Assembly: GCA_020054475.1 (NCBI GenBank)
Contig: JAHWGJ010000016.1
Coordinates: forward strand, 1-38,598
Reading direction: 5' to 3'
DNA length: 38,598 nt
Origin: Thermoplasmata archaeon
GTDB lineage: Archaea > Thermoplasmatota > E2 > DHVEG-1
The notes below the pieces were generated by a model. It did not search any database. It had not been told where the DNA came from and saw only the letters and a list, made by a program, of their open reading frames with translations. Below, piece after piece: positions 9,684 through 16,911 of this stretch; position 1 is the stretch's first letter; every line of letters begins with the position of its first letter. Position numbers and translations under genes: made by a program.

Positions 9684-9720
9684 AAGAGTTTTAAGCCTGT
9701 ATACAGAATTATAACATTAT
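9684..9720 (+). repeat. 37-bp island repeat R, copy 1
   Basis: The core GTTTTAAGCCTGTATACA is followed by GAATTATAACATTAT. The other copies are at 13361-13397 and 17059-17095, all direct. The 28-bp core is near-symmetric: GTTTTAA and TTATAAC at the ends, around a perfect TGTATACA centre. This copy lies upstream of the first beta-helix gene. Confidence 0.85.
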
Positions 9721-9813
9721 CCAATGGTAAAACATTTTCTTTCCTTTCTTTTTATAGAATCATAGAAAAATTAAAATCTAACGGGCATCATATATATTAT
9801 TGGAGGGAGTAAT

Positions 9814-10983
9814 ATAAATAAAATTCTTCCATTAATCATAATTATTCTTATTCTATCCTCATTTTCAAATATAACATTTGCTGAGGTTTCAAACAATATC
9901 ATCTATGTCGATGATGATGGTGGTGCGGATTATACAAGGATTCAAGATGCAATTGACAACGCAAGTGATGGAGATACCATTTTTGTATATGATGGATTTT
10001 ACAAAGAAAATCTCCGTATTGATACACCATTGGTTATCATTGGCCAGAATAAAACATCAACAAAAATATATGGGTATGGTGGTACCAAAGAGCTCATTAA
10101 TATAACATCAGATGATGTATCAATCAGTAATTTCCTTATTAATTATGAGTTCTTGCAATCTGTTGAAAGTTATACATATTTACTAAATCTATTCCACGTC
10201 AATAACGTTTCGATAACATCAAATAACTTTAAATCAAATATTGAATGGGGGGACCTTTGGGCGTATATCCTGGTTGATTTTTCATATAATTGTTATATTG
10301 ATAATAATGATTTCAATGGCTCTTCCCCGGAAATTGGTGGATATAATGTTTGGGGTATTCGTTTATCTGAATCATATAACAATATTATATCAAATAATAT
10401 TATTACTTATTACTGGGAATCTGGTATATTGTTATCCAATTCAAATAATAATATAATATCAAATAATTCTATTAAATACACCAGATGGGGTCTTATATTA
10501 GATTATAGTAATTACAATAACATCAAAGGAAATATAATCAGTCATAATGAATTTGAAGGAATTCAATTATTCAAAAGTTCATATAATATAATTCAAAAAA
10601 ATCAAATAAGTTATAACAATGGAACTGGTTTGTATATATTTGAGGGAAGCTATAATAATATTACAAATAATGATATAAGTTCAAATACTTTTTATGGAAT
10701 TGAGATAATCAGTAATAGTTTTATATGGAATTTCATAAGCCCAGATTTGAACAGGACTTCTTCATTATATAATATTATTGCTTATAATAATTTTATAGAT
10801 AATGGAGAGAATGCTTTCTTTGTATCATCTTTTTTTACAAGTTGGAAAATGAATTATTGGGGAGAATCAATAGAACATCCACACCCCATTTTTGGGAAAA
10901 TAGGACCATTTTCAATTATAGCATCACTATGGATAAATTTTGACTGGAATCCTGCTCAAGAACCATACGATATATCATCCTAA
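9814..10983 (+). CDS. Secreted NosD-type right-handed beta-helix protein 1, probable ATA start
   Basis: The 389-residue frame opens with a signal peptide (NKILPLIIIILILSSF), then the NNIIYVDDDGGADYTRIQDA signature and repeated beta-helix coils rich in NNIISNN and YNII. It ends with NYWGE and FDWNPAQEPYDI, the same ending as its two downstream paralogues. No ATG, GTG or TTG fits the N-terminus; the first one in frame is TTG at 10030, inside the helix. GGAGGGAGT lies three bases before ATA at 9814, and this ATA aligns with the TTG start of paralogue 3 (both followed by codons for Asn-Lys). After the stop the frame stays open for another 26 codons. These proteins are probably cell-surface or carbohydrate-associated. 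Confidence 0.8.
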   Translation: MNKILPLIIIILILSSFSNITFAEVSNNIIYVDDDGGADYTRIQDAIDNASDGDTIFVYDGFYKENLRIDTPLVIIGQNKTSTKIYGYGGTKELINITSDDVSISNFLINYEFLQSVESYTYLLNLFHVNNVSITSNNFKSNIEWGDLWAYILVDFSYNCYIDNNDFNGSSPEIGGYNVWGIRLSESYNNIISNNIITYYWESGILLSNSNNNIISNNSIKYTRWGLILDYSNYNNIKGNIISHNEFEGIQLFKSSYNIIQKNQISYNNGTGLYIFEGSYNNITNNDISSNTFYGIEIISNSFIWNFISPDLNRTSSLYNIIAYNNFIDNGENAFFVSSFFTSWKMNYWGESIEHPHPIFGKIGPFSIIASLWINFDWNPAQEPYDISS

Positions 10984-11064
10984 CCATCAACATCATATTC
11001 ACCAAGCAACAATGCTACAAATGATTTTATATCAGAACATCTAATGTTATATTGGGGGGTATAA

Positions 11065-11913
11065 ATGAAAAACAAATCCATCATCTGGGGCATTATTCTA
11101 GTTTTATTACTTTCAAGTATAATTCCAATTACGTATAGTTATGAAATTACTTCAAACAATATTATCTATGTAGATGATGACGGCGGTGCTGATTACACTA
11201 AGATTCAGGATGCGATTGATAATGCAAGTGATGGTGATACTGTTTTTGTATATGGTGGAATCTATTATGAGACTTTAGTCCTTAGAAAATCTATTTTACT
11301 TGAGGGGGAAAATAAGTATACTACAATTCTTGATGGAAAGTCTATTGATTATTCATATGGAATTAGACTATCTCATTATTCTCGATGGTTTAGTCCTATG
11401 ATAACAGGATTTACAATCCAAAATTTTGATGTTGCAATTATTCAACCAGCGCCAATAGGTGGTTTATTGAATATTAACATTTCAAATAATATACTTACCA
11501 ATAACGGTGGTGGGATAGCTATATCGGGCACAATTGGCGGTTTACACGTAGGTTTTGATATTACAAATAATATTATAGAAAATAATTATTATGGCGTATA
11601 TCTAACCTGTTTTAAAAATATTTTAATTAAAAGAAATAAAATTGCATCGAATAGTGGATATGGTATAAAATTAGATGGTGGGAGGAATTATGTTAGGATT
11701 ATTGAAAATAACATATTCAATAATACTGTTGATGCCTTTGTAAATAGCTATGGTTATTTGGGGATGTTTAGCTCAGTTTTTTTAAATAAATGGAATAGGA
11801 ATTATTGGGGGGGCGATTATCAAAAAATAAAAGTTATACCTGGTGACCCTTGTAATGTATATGACTGGAATCCAGTTAAGGAACCATATAATATTCAGGA
11901 GGGAAAACATTGA
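11065..11913 (+). CDS. Secreted NosD-type beta-helix protein 2
   Basis: This 282-residue protein has a signal peptide (MKNKSIIWGIILVLLL, cleavage near TYSYE) and the IIYVDDDGGADYTKIQDAI block near residue 32. Beta-helix coils with NNIIENN and NNIFNNT motifs follow, ending in NYWGG and YDWNPVKEPYNI. A strong GGGGGGTAT precedes the ATG by two bases. It is the middle of three tandem paralogues and its stop overlaps the TTG start of the third. Secretion is clear; ligand and role are unknown. The C-terminal DWNPxKEPY block recurs in all three and may close the helix. Confidence 0.85.
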   Translation: MKNKSIIWGIILVLLLSSIIPITYSYEITSNNIIYVDDDGGADYTKIQDAIDNASDGDTVFVYGGIYYETLVLRKSILLEGENKYTTILDGKSIDYSYGIRLSHYSRWFSPMITGFTIQNFDVAIIQPAPIGGLLNINISNNILTNNGGGIAISGTIGGLHVGFDITNNIIENNYYGVYLTCFKNILIKRNKIASNSGYGIKLDGGRNYVRIIENNIFNNTVDAFVNSYGYLGMFSSVFLNKWNRNYWGGDYQKIKVIPGDPCNVYDWNPVKEPYNIQEGKH

Positions 11914-12869
11914 ATAAATGTATTCTGCAAATAATAACTATCATTTTTCTAATTTCTTCATTCATTCAAATTATATTCGCTGATGAGAATACCTCAAATA
12001 ATATCATTTATGTCGATGATGATGGAGATGCGGATTATACTAAAATACAGGATGCAATAAATAATTCAAATAATGGAGATACTATCTATGTCTATAATGG
12101 ATTTTATACTGAAAATGTTTTTGTTAATAAATCAATAATATTACAAGGTGAAGATAGGAATTTTACAATTATTGATGGCAATAAAACAGGAAAAACAGTT
12201 AGTGTAATAGTAAACAATGTTGAAATCTATGATTTTACATTACAGAATAGTGGACATAAAGCAGTAGATGCTGGTATTAGTGCTATAACAAACTTCAGTT
12301 TATTTTCAAGTAATATATTACTAAATAATGAAGGCTCTGGTTTTTATATTAACGGAGATGATAATACAATTTCAAAGAATAATATTCAAAACAATCGTAA
12401 TGGTATAAAAATTGCTAGTGCAAAAAATAATACCATTACTAAAAATATTATTAATGATAATGGAGATGGAATTACAGTATCCTCTTCAAATAATAATGAG
12501 ATAAAGGAAAATAAAATATCTAATAATTCATATGGTATTTTGCTATGGAGCTGGTATAATATTCCAGGTTCTGAATATACTTCAATATATCATAATAATA
12601 TAACTAAAAACAATATTGGAATTACTTTATCAGAAGCAAAATATACAGACATAAACGGAAATAATTTCTATAAAAATACAAAAAGTGTAAAATTTTGGCA
12701 GAGTCATACTAATAATTGGGATAATAATTATTGGGATAGACCAAGAATATTTCCAAAGATTATTATTGGAAAAACTGGAAATATTTGGTTTGGAGCACTC
12801 TGGATTAATATTGATTGGCATCCAGCAAAAGAACCATTTGATATGCCATTTCTAGAGGTGATACTCTAG
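11910..12869 (+). CDS. Secreted NosD-type beta-helix protein 3
   Basis: This 319-residue protein has a signal peptide ending near IFADE, then the YVDDDGDADYTKIQDAI block. Short Asn-rich coils follow (NNTITKNIINDNGDGI and similar), with terminal NYWDR and IDWHPAKEPFDMP. The start is TTG at 11910, three bases after GGAGGGAAA, overlapping the TGA of gene 2 by translational coupling. Its start aligns with the ATA start of gene 1. With genes 1 and 2 and the membrane protein after it, it forms one plus-strand transcription unit. Exact function is unknown. Confidence 0.85.
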   Translation: MNKCILQIITIIFLISSFIQIIFADENTSNNIIYVDDDGDADYTKIQDAINNSNNGDTIYVYNGFYTENVFVNKSIILQGEDRNFTIIDGNKTGKTVSVIVNNVEIYDFTLQNSGHKAVDAGISAITNFSLFSSNILLNNEGSGFYINGDDNTISKNNIQNNRNGIKIASAKNNTITKNIINDNGDGITVSSSNNNEIKENKISNNSYGILLWSWYNIPGSEYTSIYHNNITKNNIGITLSEAKYTDINGNNFYKNTKSVKFWQSHTNNWDNNYWDRPRIFPKIIIGKTGNIWFGALWINIDWHPAKEPFDMPFLEVIL

Positions 12870-12870
12870 A

Positions 12871-13371
12871 ATGAAGAGATTATTTCTCTTATTAGCATTC
12901 TTTAGTTGTTTTCTAATCTTGTCTATGTCTATTATCCCATCTGCACAATCATCTATGGTAAAAGAAGATATTGAAAAATCTAGTACTAAATTTTTTATAA
13001 ATAACAATTTAAAAGGATTAAGGAATTTAATAATTAGGATTGTTATTTATTTAGTTGACTTTATATTTAAGATTGCTCTACATTCTATATCAGCAGTTGG
13101 TAGAATTTTTATCAGAATTAATGAAATGTTATCCGCACTTGATAATATAGTAAATAGTCGATTATTATCTTTATTCTTAAATATTCTTAAAATAATTGTA
13201 TTTATATTTTTTAATTATCCTCTTTCACTTTTGTTGAGTTTTGTTTCAACTAGCAATTATTTCATTGTTATGTTTCTATATACTTTATTAAAAGAGGCTA
13301 ATAACAATTTAATTAAGTATAACATTCAAATAATAAACTGCATAAAAAACGCAATTTTGAAAGAGTTTTAA
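12871..13371 (+). CDS. Signal-peptide membrane protein of unknown function
   Basis: This 166-residue protein starts one base after the previous stop, so it is coupled to the beta-helix genes. It has a signal peptide (MKRLFLLLAFFSCFLI, cleavage near PSAQSS) and two or three hydrophobic segments around residues 50-75, 100-120 and 125-145. I recognise no domain. In layout it resembles the signal-peptide membrane protein at 32038-32721, although sequence similarity is not evident. Its last three codons and stop lie inside repeat R copy 2, so a repeat insertion may have set the present C-terminus. It might anchor or export the beta-helix proteins; this is speculation from position. Confidence 0.65.
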   Translation: MKRLFLLLAFFSCFLILSMSIIPSAQSSMVKEDIEKSSTKFFINNNLKGLRNLIIRIVIYLVDFIFKIALHSISAVGRIFIRINEMLSALDNIVNSRLLSLFLNILKIIVFIFFNYPLSLLLSFVSTSNYFIVMFLYTLLKEANNNLIKYNIQIINCIKNAILKEF

Positions 13372-13397
13372 GCCTGTATACAAAATTATAACATTAT
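13361..13397 (+). repeat. 37-bp island repeat R, copy 2
   Basis: This copy is identical to copy 1 except for one base in the spacer (ACAAAATT in place of ACAGAATT). It contains the stop codon of the preceding membrane protein gene and lies 26 bases before the next gene. Start-to-start distance from copy 1 is 3677 bases and to copy 3 is 3698 bases. Confidence 0.85.
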
Positions 13398-13422
13398 TGA
13401 TTACTATTCAGATTTGATTATT

Positions 13423-13938
13423 ATGAGTGATGAGGTAAATATTAATGATAAGGGTTTAGAGAAATATCCAATGTCTACAATTTTATTTGGGAATATTATA
13501 ATGATTTTAATAATGGTTGTAGGTGCAATAGCAGTTTGGTATCTACTTGATTGGTGGGCTTGGCTTTATCTCGCAGTATCATTGATTATGGTTTATATTG
13601 TTTTAAGGAAGTTAGTATGCATGAATTGTTATTATTATGATAAATGGTGTGCTCTTGGATGGGGTAAACTATCTGCTAGGGTTTTTAAAAAAGGCAAACT
13701 AGAGGATTTTGCTGAAAGCTCAGGTTTAAAATTTGCACCAACAGTGTATGGTTTAATGATGTTTATCCCAATAATCGCAATTATCATATCAATAATCCTG
13801 ATATTTGATTACGCTAAGGTTGGAATCTTAATTTTATTAATTATTTTCTCAATTTATAGTGCTGGAGTTGGTAGGAAATCTGCTTGTTCTAAATGTAAAA
13901 TGAATATCGCTTGTCCAGGTAGTGTAGTGAAAAGTTAA
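13423..13938 (+). CDS. Membrane protein with two cysteine clusters
   Basis: This 171-residue protein has four predicted membrane segments (about residues 20-38, 40-57, 108-126 and 129-146). A cytosolic loop carries CMNCYYYDKWC, and a C-terminal tail carries CSKCKMNIACPGS. The two cysteine groups could bind a metal together. I recall similar hypothetical proteins in euryarchaea but no function. The ATG at 13423 is preferred to the TTG three codons upstream. It follows repeat R copy 2 and lies 34 bases before the GDT1 transporter ATC, so both may share a role in metal handling. Confidence 0.65.
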   Translation: MSDEVNINDKGLEKYPMSTILFGNIIMILIMVVGAIAVWYLLDWWAWLYLAVSLIMVYIVLRKLVCMNCYYYDKWCALGWGKLSARVFKKGKLEDFAESSGLKFAPTVYGLMMFIPIIAIIISIILIFDYAKVGILILLIIFSIYSAGVGRKSACSKCKMNIACPGSVVKS

Positions 13939-13954
13939 ATAATCTTGAATTTAA

Positions 13955-14521
13955 TTGGTTGGAAGTGATGCTATCATTGAAGATTTTTTCATTCCATTAA
14001 TCGCAATTGCTATTGCTGAACTTGGTGATAAAACACAGATATCAATTCTTCTTTTATCATCTAAAACGAAAAAACATTTACATTTATTGATTGGGGTAAT
14101 TATCGGTTTTATAATTGTTGATGGAATAGCTGTTCTTGCAGGTTCGTGGATTACAACAGTTGTTCCTATTAATATCTTAAAAATTATATCTGGCGTAGTA
14201 TTCATATTCTTTGGATTATTGATGCTTTTTAAGAAGGAGAAAGATGAAGAAAAGAAGACATATGATAAAAATATCTTTATGGCTGGCTTTCTTCTAATAA
14301 TGTTAACTGAATGGGGTGATAAAACACAGATTGCAGCTGCACTTTTTTCGACAAATTACAATCCAATAATTGTACTTATTGGAACTATATTAGCACTTTC
14401 ATTACTTTCTATTATTGCAATATATTTTGGTAAATTTATATCAGAAAGAATAAATGAAAAGCTTATTACAAAGGTTGGTGGAATTGCGTTTATTATTCTT
14501 GGAATATTTTTCTTTATCTAA
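13955..14521 (+). CDS. GDT1/TMEM165 (UPF0016) family cation transporter
   Basis: This six-helix membrane protein has the two inverted-repeat signatures of the family, AELGDKTQ near residue 20 and TEWGDKTQ near residue 118. Relatives export manganese or calcium. The TTG at 13955 is the only conventional start, but the Shine-Dalgarno GGAAGTGAT (13961-13969) lies downstream of it. An in-frame ATC at 13973 sits three bases after that site, and family members usually begin a few residues before the first helix. The real start may thus be ATC 13973 or ATT 13976. It probably forms a unit with the upstream cysteine-cluster membrane protein. Confidence 0.85.
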   Translation: MVGSDAIIEDFFIPLIAIAIAELGDKTQISILLLSSKTKKHLHLLIGVIIGFIIVDGIAVLAGSWITTVVPINILKIISGVVFIFFGLLMLFKKEKDEEKKTYDKNIFMAGFLLIMLTEWGDKTQIAAALFSTNYNPIIVLIGTILALSLLSIIAIYFGKFISERINEKLITKVGGIAFIILGIFFFI

Positions 14522-14554
14522 TTTTAATACAAAGTTTTTTAAGGCAGTAATTGC

Positions 14555-14576
14555 ATAGTTAACAATTGTTAATTAT
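14555..14576. promoter_or_regulatory. 22-bp palindrome overlapping a start codon
   Basis: TTAACAATTGTTAA at 14559-14572 is a perfect 14-bp palindrome. It extends to ATA/TAT on the outside with one mismatched pair. It ends within the ATG at 14575, so a bound repressor would block transcription start or translation of the SHOCT gene. It looks like an operator for a dimeric regulator. Confidence 0.45.
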
Positions 14577-14859
14577 GTTTGAAAATGTTGTATTAGATTG
14601 TTGCGGGTTTTACAATATGATGGATTGGGGACATATGAATTGGCGGGGATTCCCATTTTTTGGTCTTTGGTTTATCGGTATTTTCGTTGTAATAATTCTT
14701 GTTGTTGTCTATTTGATTATTCATAGTGAAAAAACAGAGGAAAAAGAAATTATGAATGATGCTCAGAAAATATTAGATGAACGATACGCGAAGGGTGAAA
14801 TGACTCGAAGTGAATATATTCAGGCAAAAGATGATTTAAATAATTTTAAATCAGAATAA
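14575..14859 (+). CDS. Small SHOCT-domain membrane protein
   Basis: This 94-residue protein has a short Met/Trp/Cys-rich N-terminus (residues 1-25), one membrane helix (about 30-52) and a C-terminal SHOCT domain (AQKILDERYAKGEMTRSEYIQAKDDL). SHOCT domains are short helical hairpins found at the ends of many oligomerising or membrane proteins. The ATG at 14575 is chosen over the TTG three codons upstream; there is no Shine-Dalgarno, which suggests a leaderless message. A palindrome overlaps the start. It converges on the YegP-like gene. Confidence 0.75.
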   Translation: MFENVVLDCCGFYNMMDWGHMNWRGFPFFGLWFIGIFVVIILVVVYLIIHSEKTEEKEIMNDAQKILDERYAKGEMTRSEYIQAKDDLNNFKSE

Positions 14860-14891
14860 TCTTTAAAAAATAAAAAAAGAATAGTATTGAT

Positions 14892-15071
14892 TTAATCTGT
14901 AGTATCTACTATTTCTGCATTTGGTGCATTTGTTTTAACAGATTCAATGCCATTCTGACAATTTTGTTTTGAAGTGTACATCTCACTTGTAGCAATAATT
15001 TCATTATTTGCTGCTTTTAATGTAAAATAAAATTGTCCATCATCTGATTCATTTATTTCAAATTGTTCTAT
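14892..15071 (-). CDS. YegP/DUF1508-like small protein, probable ATA start
   Basis: This protein of 59 residues matches the single-repeat DUF1508 fold: EQFEINESDDGQFYFTLKA at the N-terminus, then ATSEMYTSKQNCQNGIESVK. DUF1508 proteins normally begin with Met, one or two residues and the FEI strand. Here that place is taken by ATA at 15071, which stands after GGAGGTGAG plus three bases, a near-perfect Shine-Dalgarno. The only conventional start is TTG at 15104, upstream of the ribosome binding site and adding eleven unlike residues. Function of the family is unknown; some members are stress-related. Confidence 0.75.
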   Translation of the reverse strand: MEQFEINESDDGQFYFTLKAANNEIIATSEMYTSKQNCQNGIESVKTNAPNAEIVDTTD

Positions 15072-15211
15072 GTTCTCACCTCCATCATTTAAACAACCAT
15101 ACAATTGAAGCTTAAGTATCTATGTGTATTTTATTTTTTATATATTTCATTAGAAATAAATCGGATAAATTAAATATTTTTAATTAATGCCTTAACTTAC
15201 AGGTTTTGAAA

Positions 15212-15592
15212 ATGAATATCAAGAAAATTGCATCAATATATTCAATAATAATAGGAATAGCAATGATTTGTATGTGGCTTGTTTTTATAGCTATAAATCA
15301 AGTTCCAGAAATTAACACAGCACCAATCAAAATCAGTTATCACTTAATCGCTGAGTTTCTTTCAGCAATATTATTACTAATAGGAGGATATGGCCTATTA
15401 ACAAAACGTGTGTGGGGTTTTCATATTTATTTGATTTCAATGGGGATGTTACTTTATACTGTTATCGTAAGTGCTGGATACTATGCTAATCTTGGAGATA
15501 TGATGATGGTCGGGATGTTTAGTTTATTTCAAATATTAACACTTGTTTTCATTGGTTTATCATTTCATAAGCATAAGGATTTTAAAAATTAA
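15212..15592 (+). CDS. Four-helix membrane protein of unknown function
   Basis: This 126-residue protein has four hydrophobic segments (about residues 8-28, 42-62, 68-88 and 92-115) with short loops. The segment LLTKRVWGFHIYLISMGMLLY resembles small DUF-type membrane proteins, but I cannot name the family. GGTTTTGAAA precedes the ATG at 15212, which is preferred to the TTG two codons upstream. It stands alone on the plus strand, divergent from the YegP-like gene. Confidence 0.6.
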   Translation: MNIKKIASIYSIIIGIAMICMWLVFIAINQVPEINTAPIKISYHLIAEFLSAILLLIGGYGLLTKRVWGFHIYLISMGMLLYTVIVSAGYYANLGDMMMVGMFSLFQILTLVFIGLSFHKHKDFKN

Positions 15593-15809
15593 TTAAAAAG
15601 GTTAGTAACCAAAAATACAATAAACATTGAATAATAAAATTATAATTAAATCTCTTCACTATCCACCATATCATTATTTATCGCATTTTTTATTTATACG
15701 TTTCTTGTAAAAAATACAGAATCCTAGTATCTTCATTTCGATAATTTAACACATCCCTTTTAAATATAATTACAAACAGAGTATAACATATAAATGAGGT
15801 GTTAGGAAA
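15593..15809. other. Gene-free stretch before the response regulator
   Basis: The sequence from the four-helix protein to the response regulator spans 337 bases and is AT-rich. It holds only the 26-codon ORF listed next and no recognisable RNA or repeat. Confidence 0.4.
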
Positions 15810-15890
15810 ATGGGTTTGTTAGAAAAAGCACTTGAAATAAAAAGAATTAATGAAATATATAAAGAAGAACAAAAATATTATTATGAATAA
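15810..15890 (+). CDS. Possible 26-residue peptide (MGLLEKALEIK type)
   Basis: The ORF begins MGLLEKALEIKR, ends in EEQKYYYE and has GAGGTGTTAGGAA just before the ATG. The MGLLEKA start is one I associate with N-termini of larger archaeal signalling proteins. It could be a real small protein or the remains of a sensor partner of the response regulator 39 bases downstream. Confidence 0.4.
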   Translation: MGLLEKALEIKRINEIYKEEQKYYYE

Positions 15891-15929
15891 TAACATAATA
15901 TTATTTTAGAATTATTTAGGGAAAAATAA

Positions 15930-16298
15930 ATGAAGAAAATATTTGTTGTTGATGATGAACAAGATTTGCTTTTTACAATAAAACAAGTATTAGAATTTTA
16001 CAACAAAGATTACAGAGTCACAACAATAGATAGTGGAAAGAGACTATTCGAATTATTAAAAGAAGATACTCCTGACCTTATTTTACTTGACATAATGATG
16101 CCCGATATTAACGGATGGGATATATTTAAAAAACTAAAATCAAATCCAAAATGGAAAAAAATGCCTATTATCTTTATTTCATCAGTAACAGATGATACAA
16201 GAAAGAGAACAGCGAATACAATAGCAGATGATTTCATAGAAAAACCATTTGAAGCAGAAATACTTCAAAGAAAAATCAAGTATTTCTTAAAGAAATAA
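15930..16298 (+). CDS. Single-domain response regulator
   Basis: This 122-residue receiver domain has the acid pair at Asp8-Asp9, the phosphoacceptor Asp54 in LILLDIMMPD, the switch residue in FISSV and Lys105 in EKPF. There is no output domain, so it would act by protein-protein contact, as CheY or Spo0F do. No histidine kinase gene is present in the window; the 26-residue peptide just upstream may be a kinase remnant. GGGAAAAATAA precedes the ATG. Confidence 0.9.
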   Translation: MKKIFVVDDEQDLLFTIKQVLEFYNKDYRVTTIDSGKRLFELLKEDTPDLILLDIMMPDINGWDIFKKLKSNPKWKKMPIIFISSVTDDTRKRTANTIADDFIEKPFEAEILQRKIKYFLKK

Positions 16299-16443
16299 TA
16301 ATATTAAAGGAAATTATTAGGTTTATTTTCTAATTTTTGTATCTATATAGCCATAACTGTTATTATTGCGATATGGAAAATTACTCAAAAATGATTTTAT
16401 AGTATTATTAATGAAAATAGATGGTATAGGAGATGAAAAAAAT

Positions 16444-16911
16444 ATGAGAAAGAGGATTTTTTATGCAGTAATATTTGCATCTATATTAATCTCAAGTTCA
16501 GTAGTTATTGCAACACCAAAAGAAACTCCACCAGGACAATTAAAAGAAAAAAATGCACCTGGTCAATGGAAAAAAACAACGGAATTCGCAAGTCAAAAAG
16601 ATTTTGTTATGGCAGTTCATATGCGAATCTGGGAACGAATGCAAGCACGTAATGAATTGAGGATACTTGCAGGAAAAGTAAATCTTGTTAATCCAATAGG
16701 ACTTTTAAAACTTCTAAATCTAATAACATTAGAATCTGAATTAGAAGAAGAGGAAGAAGAATTAGAACCCGAAGAAGAACTGGAACCTGAGGAAGAGCCC
16801 GAACCAGAAGAGGAACCAGAACCAGAAGAAGAACCAGAAGAAGAACCAGAAGAAGAACTAGAAGAAGAACCTGAAGAAGAGCCAGAAGAAGAACCTGAAG
16901 AAGAGCCATAA
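16444..16911 (+). CDS. Secreted protein with Glu/Pro repeat tail
   Basis: This 155-residue protein has a signal peptide (MRKRIFYAVIFASILI, cleavage near VIA). A short basic and Pro-rich segment follows (TPPGQLKEKNAPGQW), then a helical part to about residue 96. A tail of roughly 58 residues consists of EEEP, EEEPEP and EEEL units. The tail is extremely acidic and should be extended; it may bind cations or act as a surface spacer. The ATG at 16444 follows GGAGATG by eight bases and is preferred to the upstream TTG. The tail DNA is a degenerate GAAGAA/CCA array prone to length change. No family is recognised. Confidence 0.65.
   Translation: MRKRIFYAVIFASILISSSVVIATPKETPPGQLKEKNAPGQWKKTTEFASQKDFVMAVHMRIWERMQARNELRILAGKVNLVNPIGLLKLLNLITLESELEEEEEELEPEEELEPEEEPEPEEEPEPEEEPEEEPEEELEEEPEEEPEEEPEEEP

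Noticed and set aside
9878-10105. ATG-initiated 75-codon frame over the first beta-helix gene
   Set aside because: It is out of frame with the conserved YVDDDG coding sequence, which runs through the same DNA.
16688-16909. Leu-rich 73-residue frame on the minus strand
   Set aside because: It is the antisense shadow of the Glu/Pro repeat tail.
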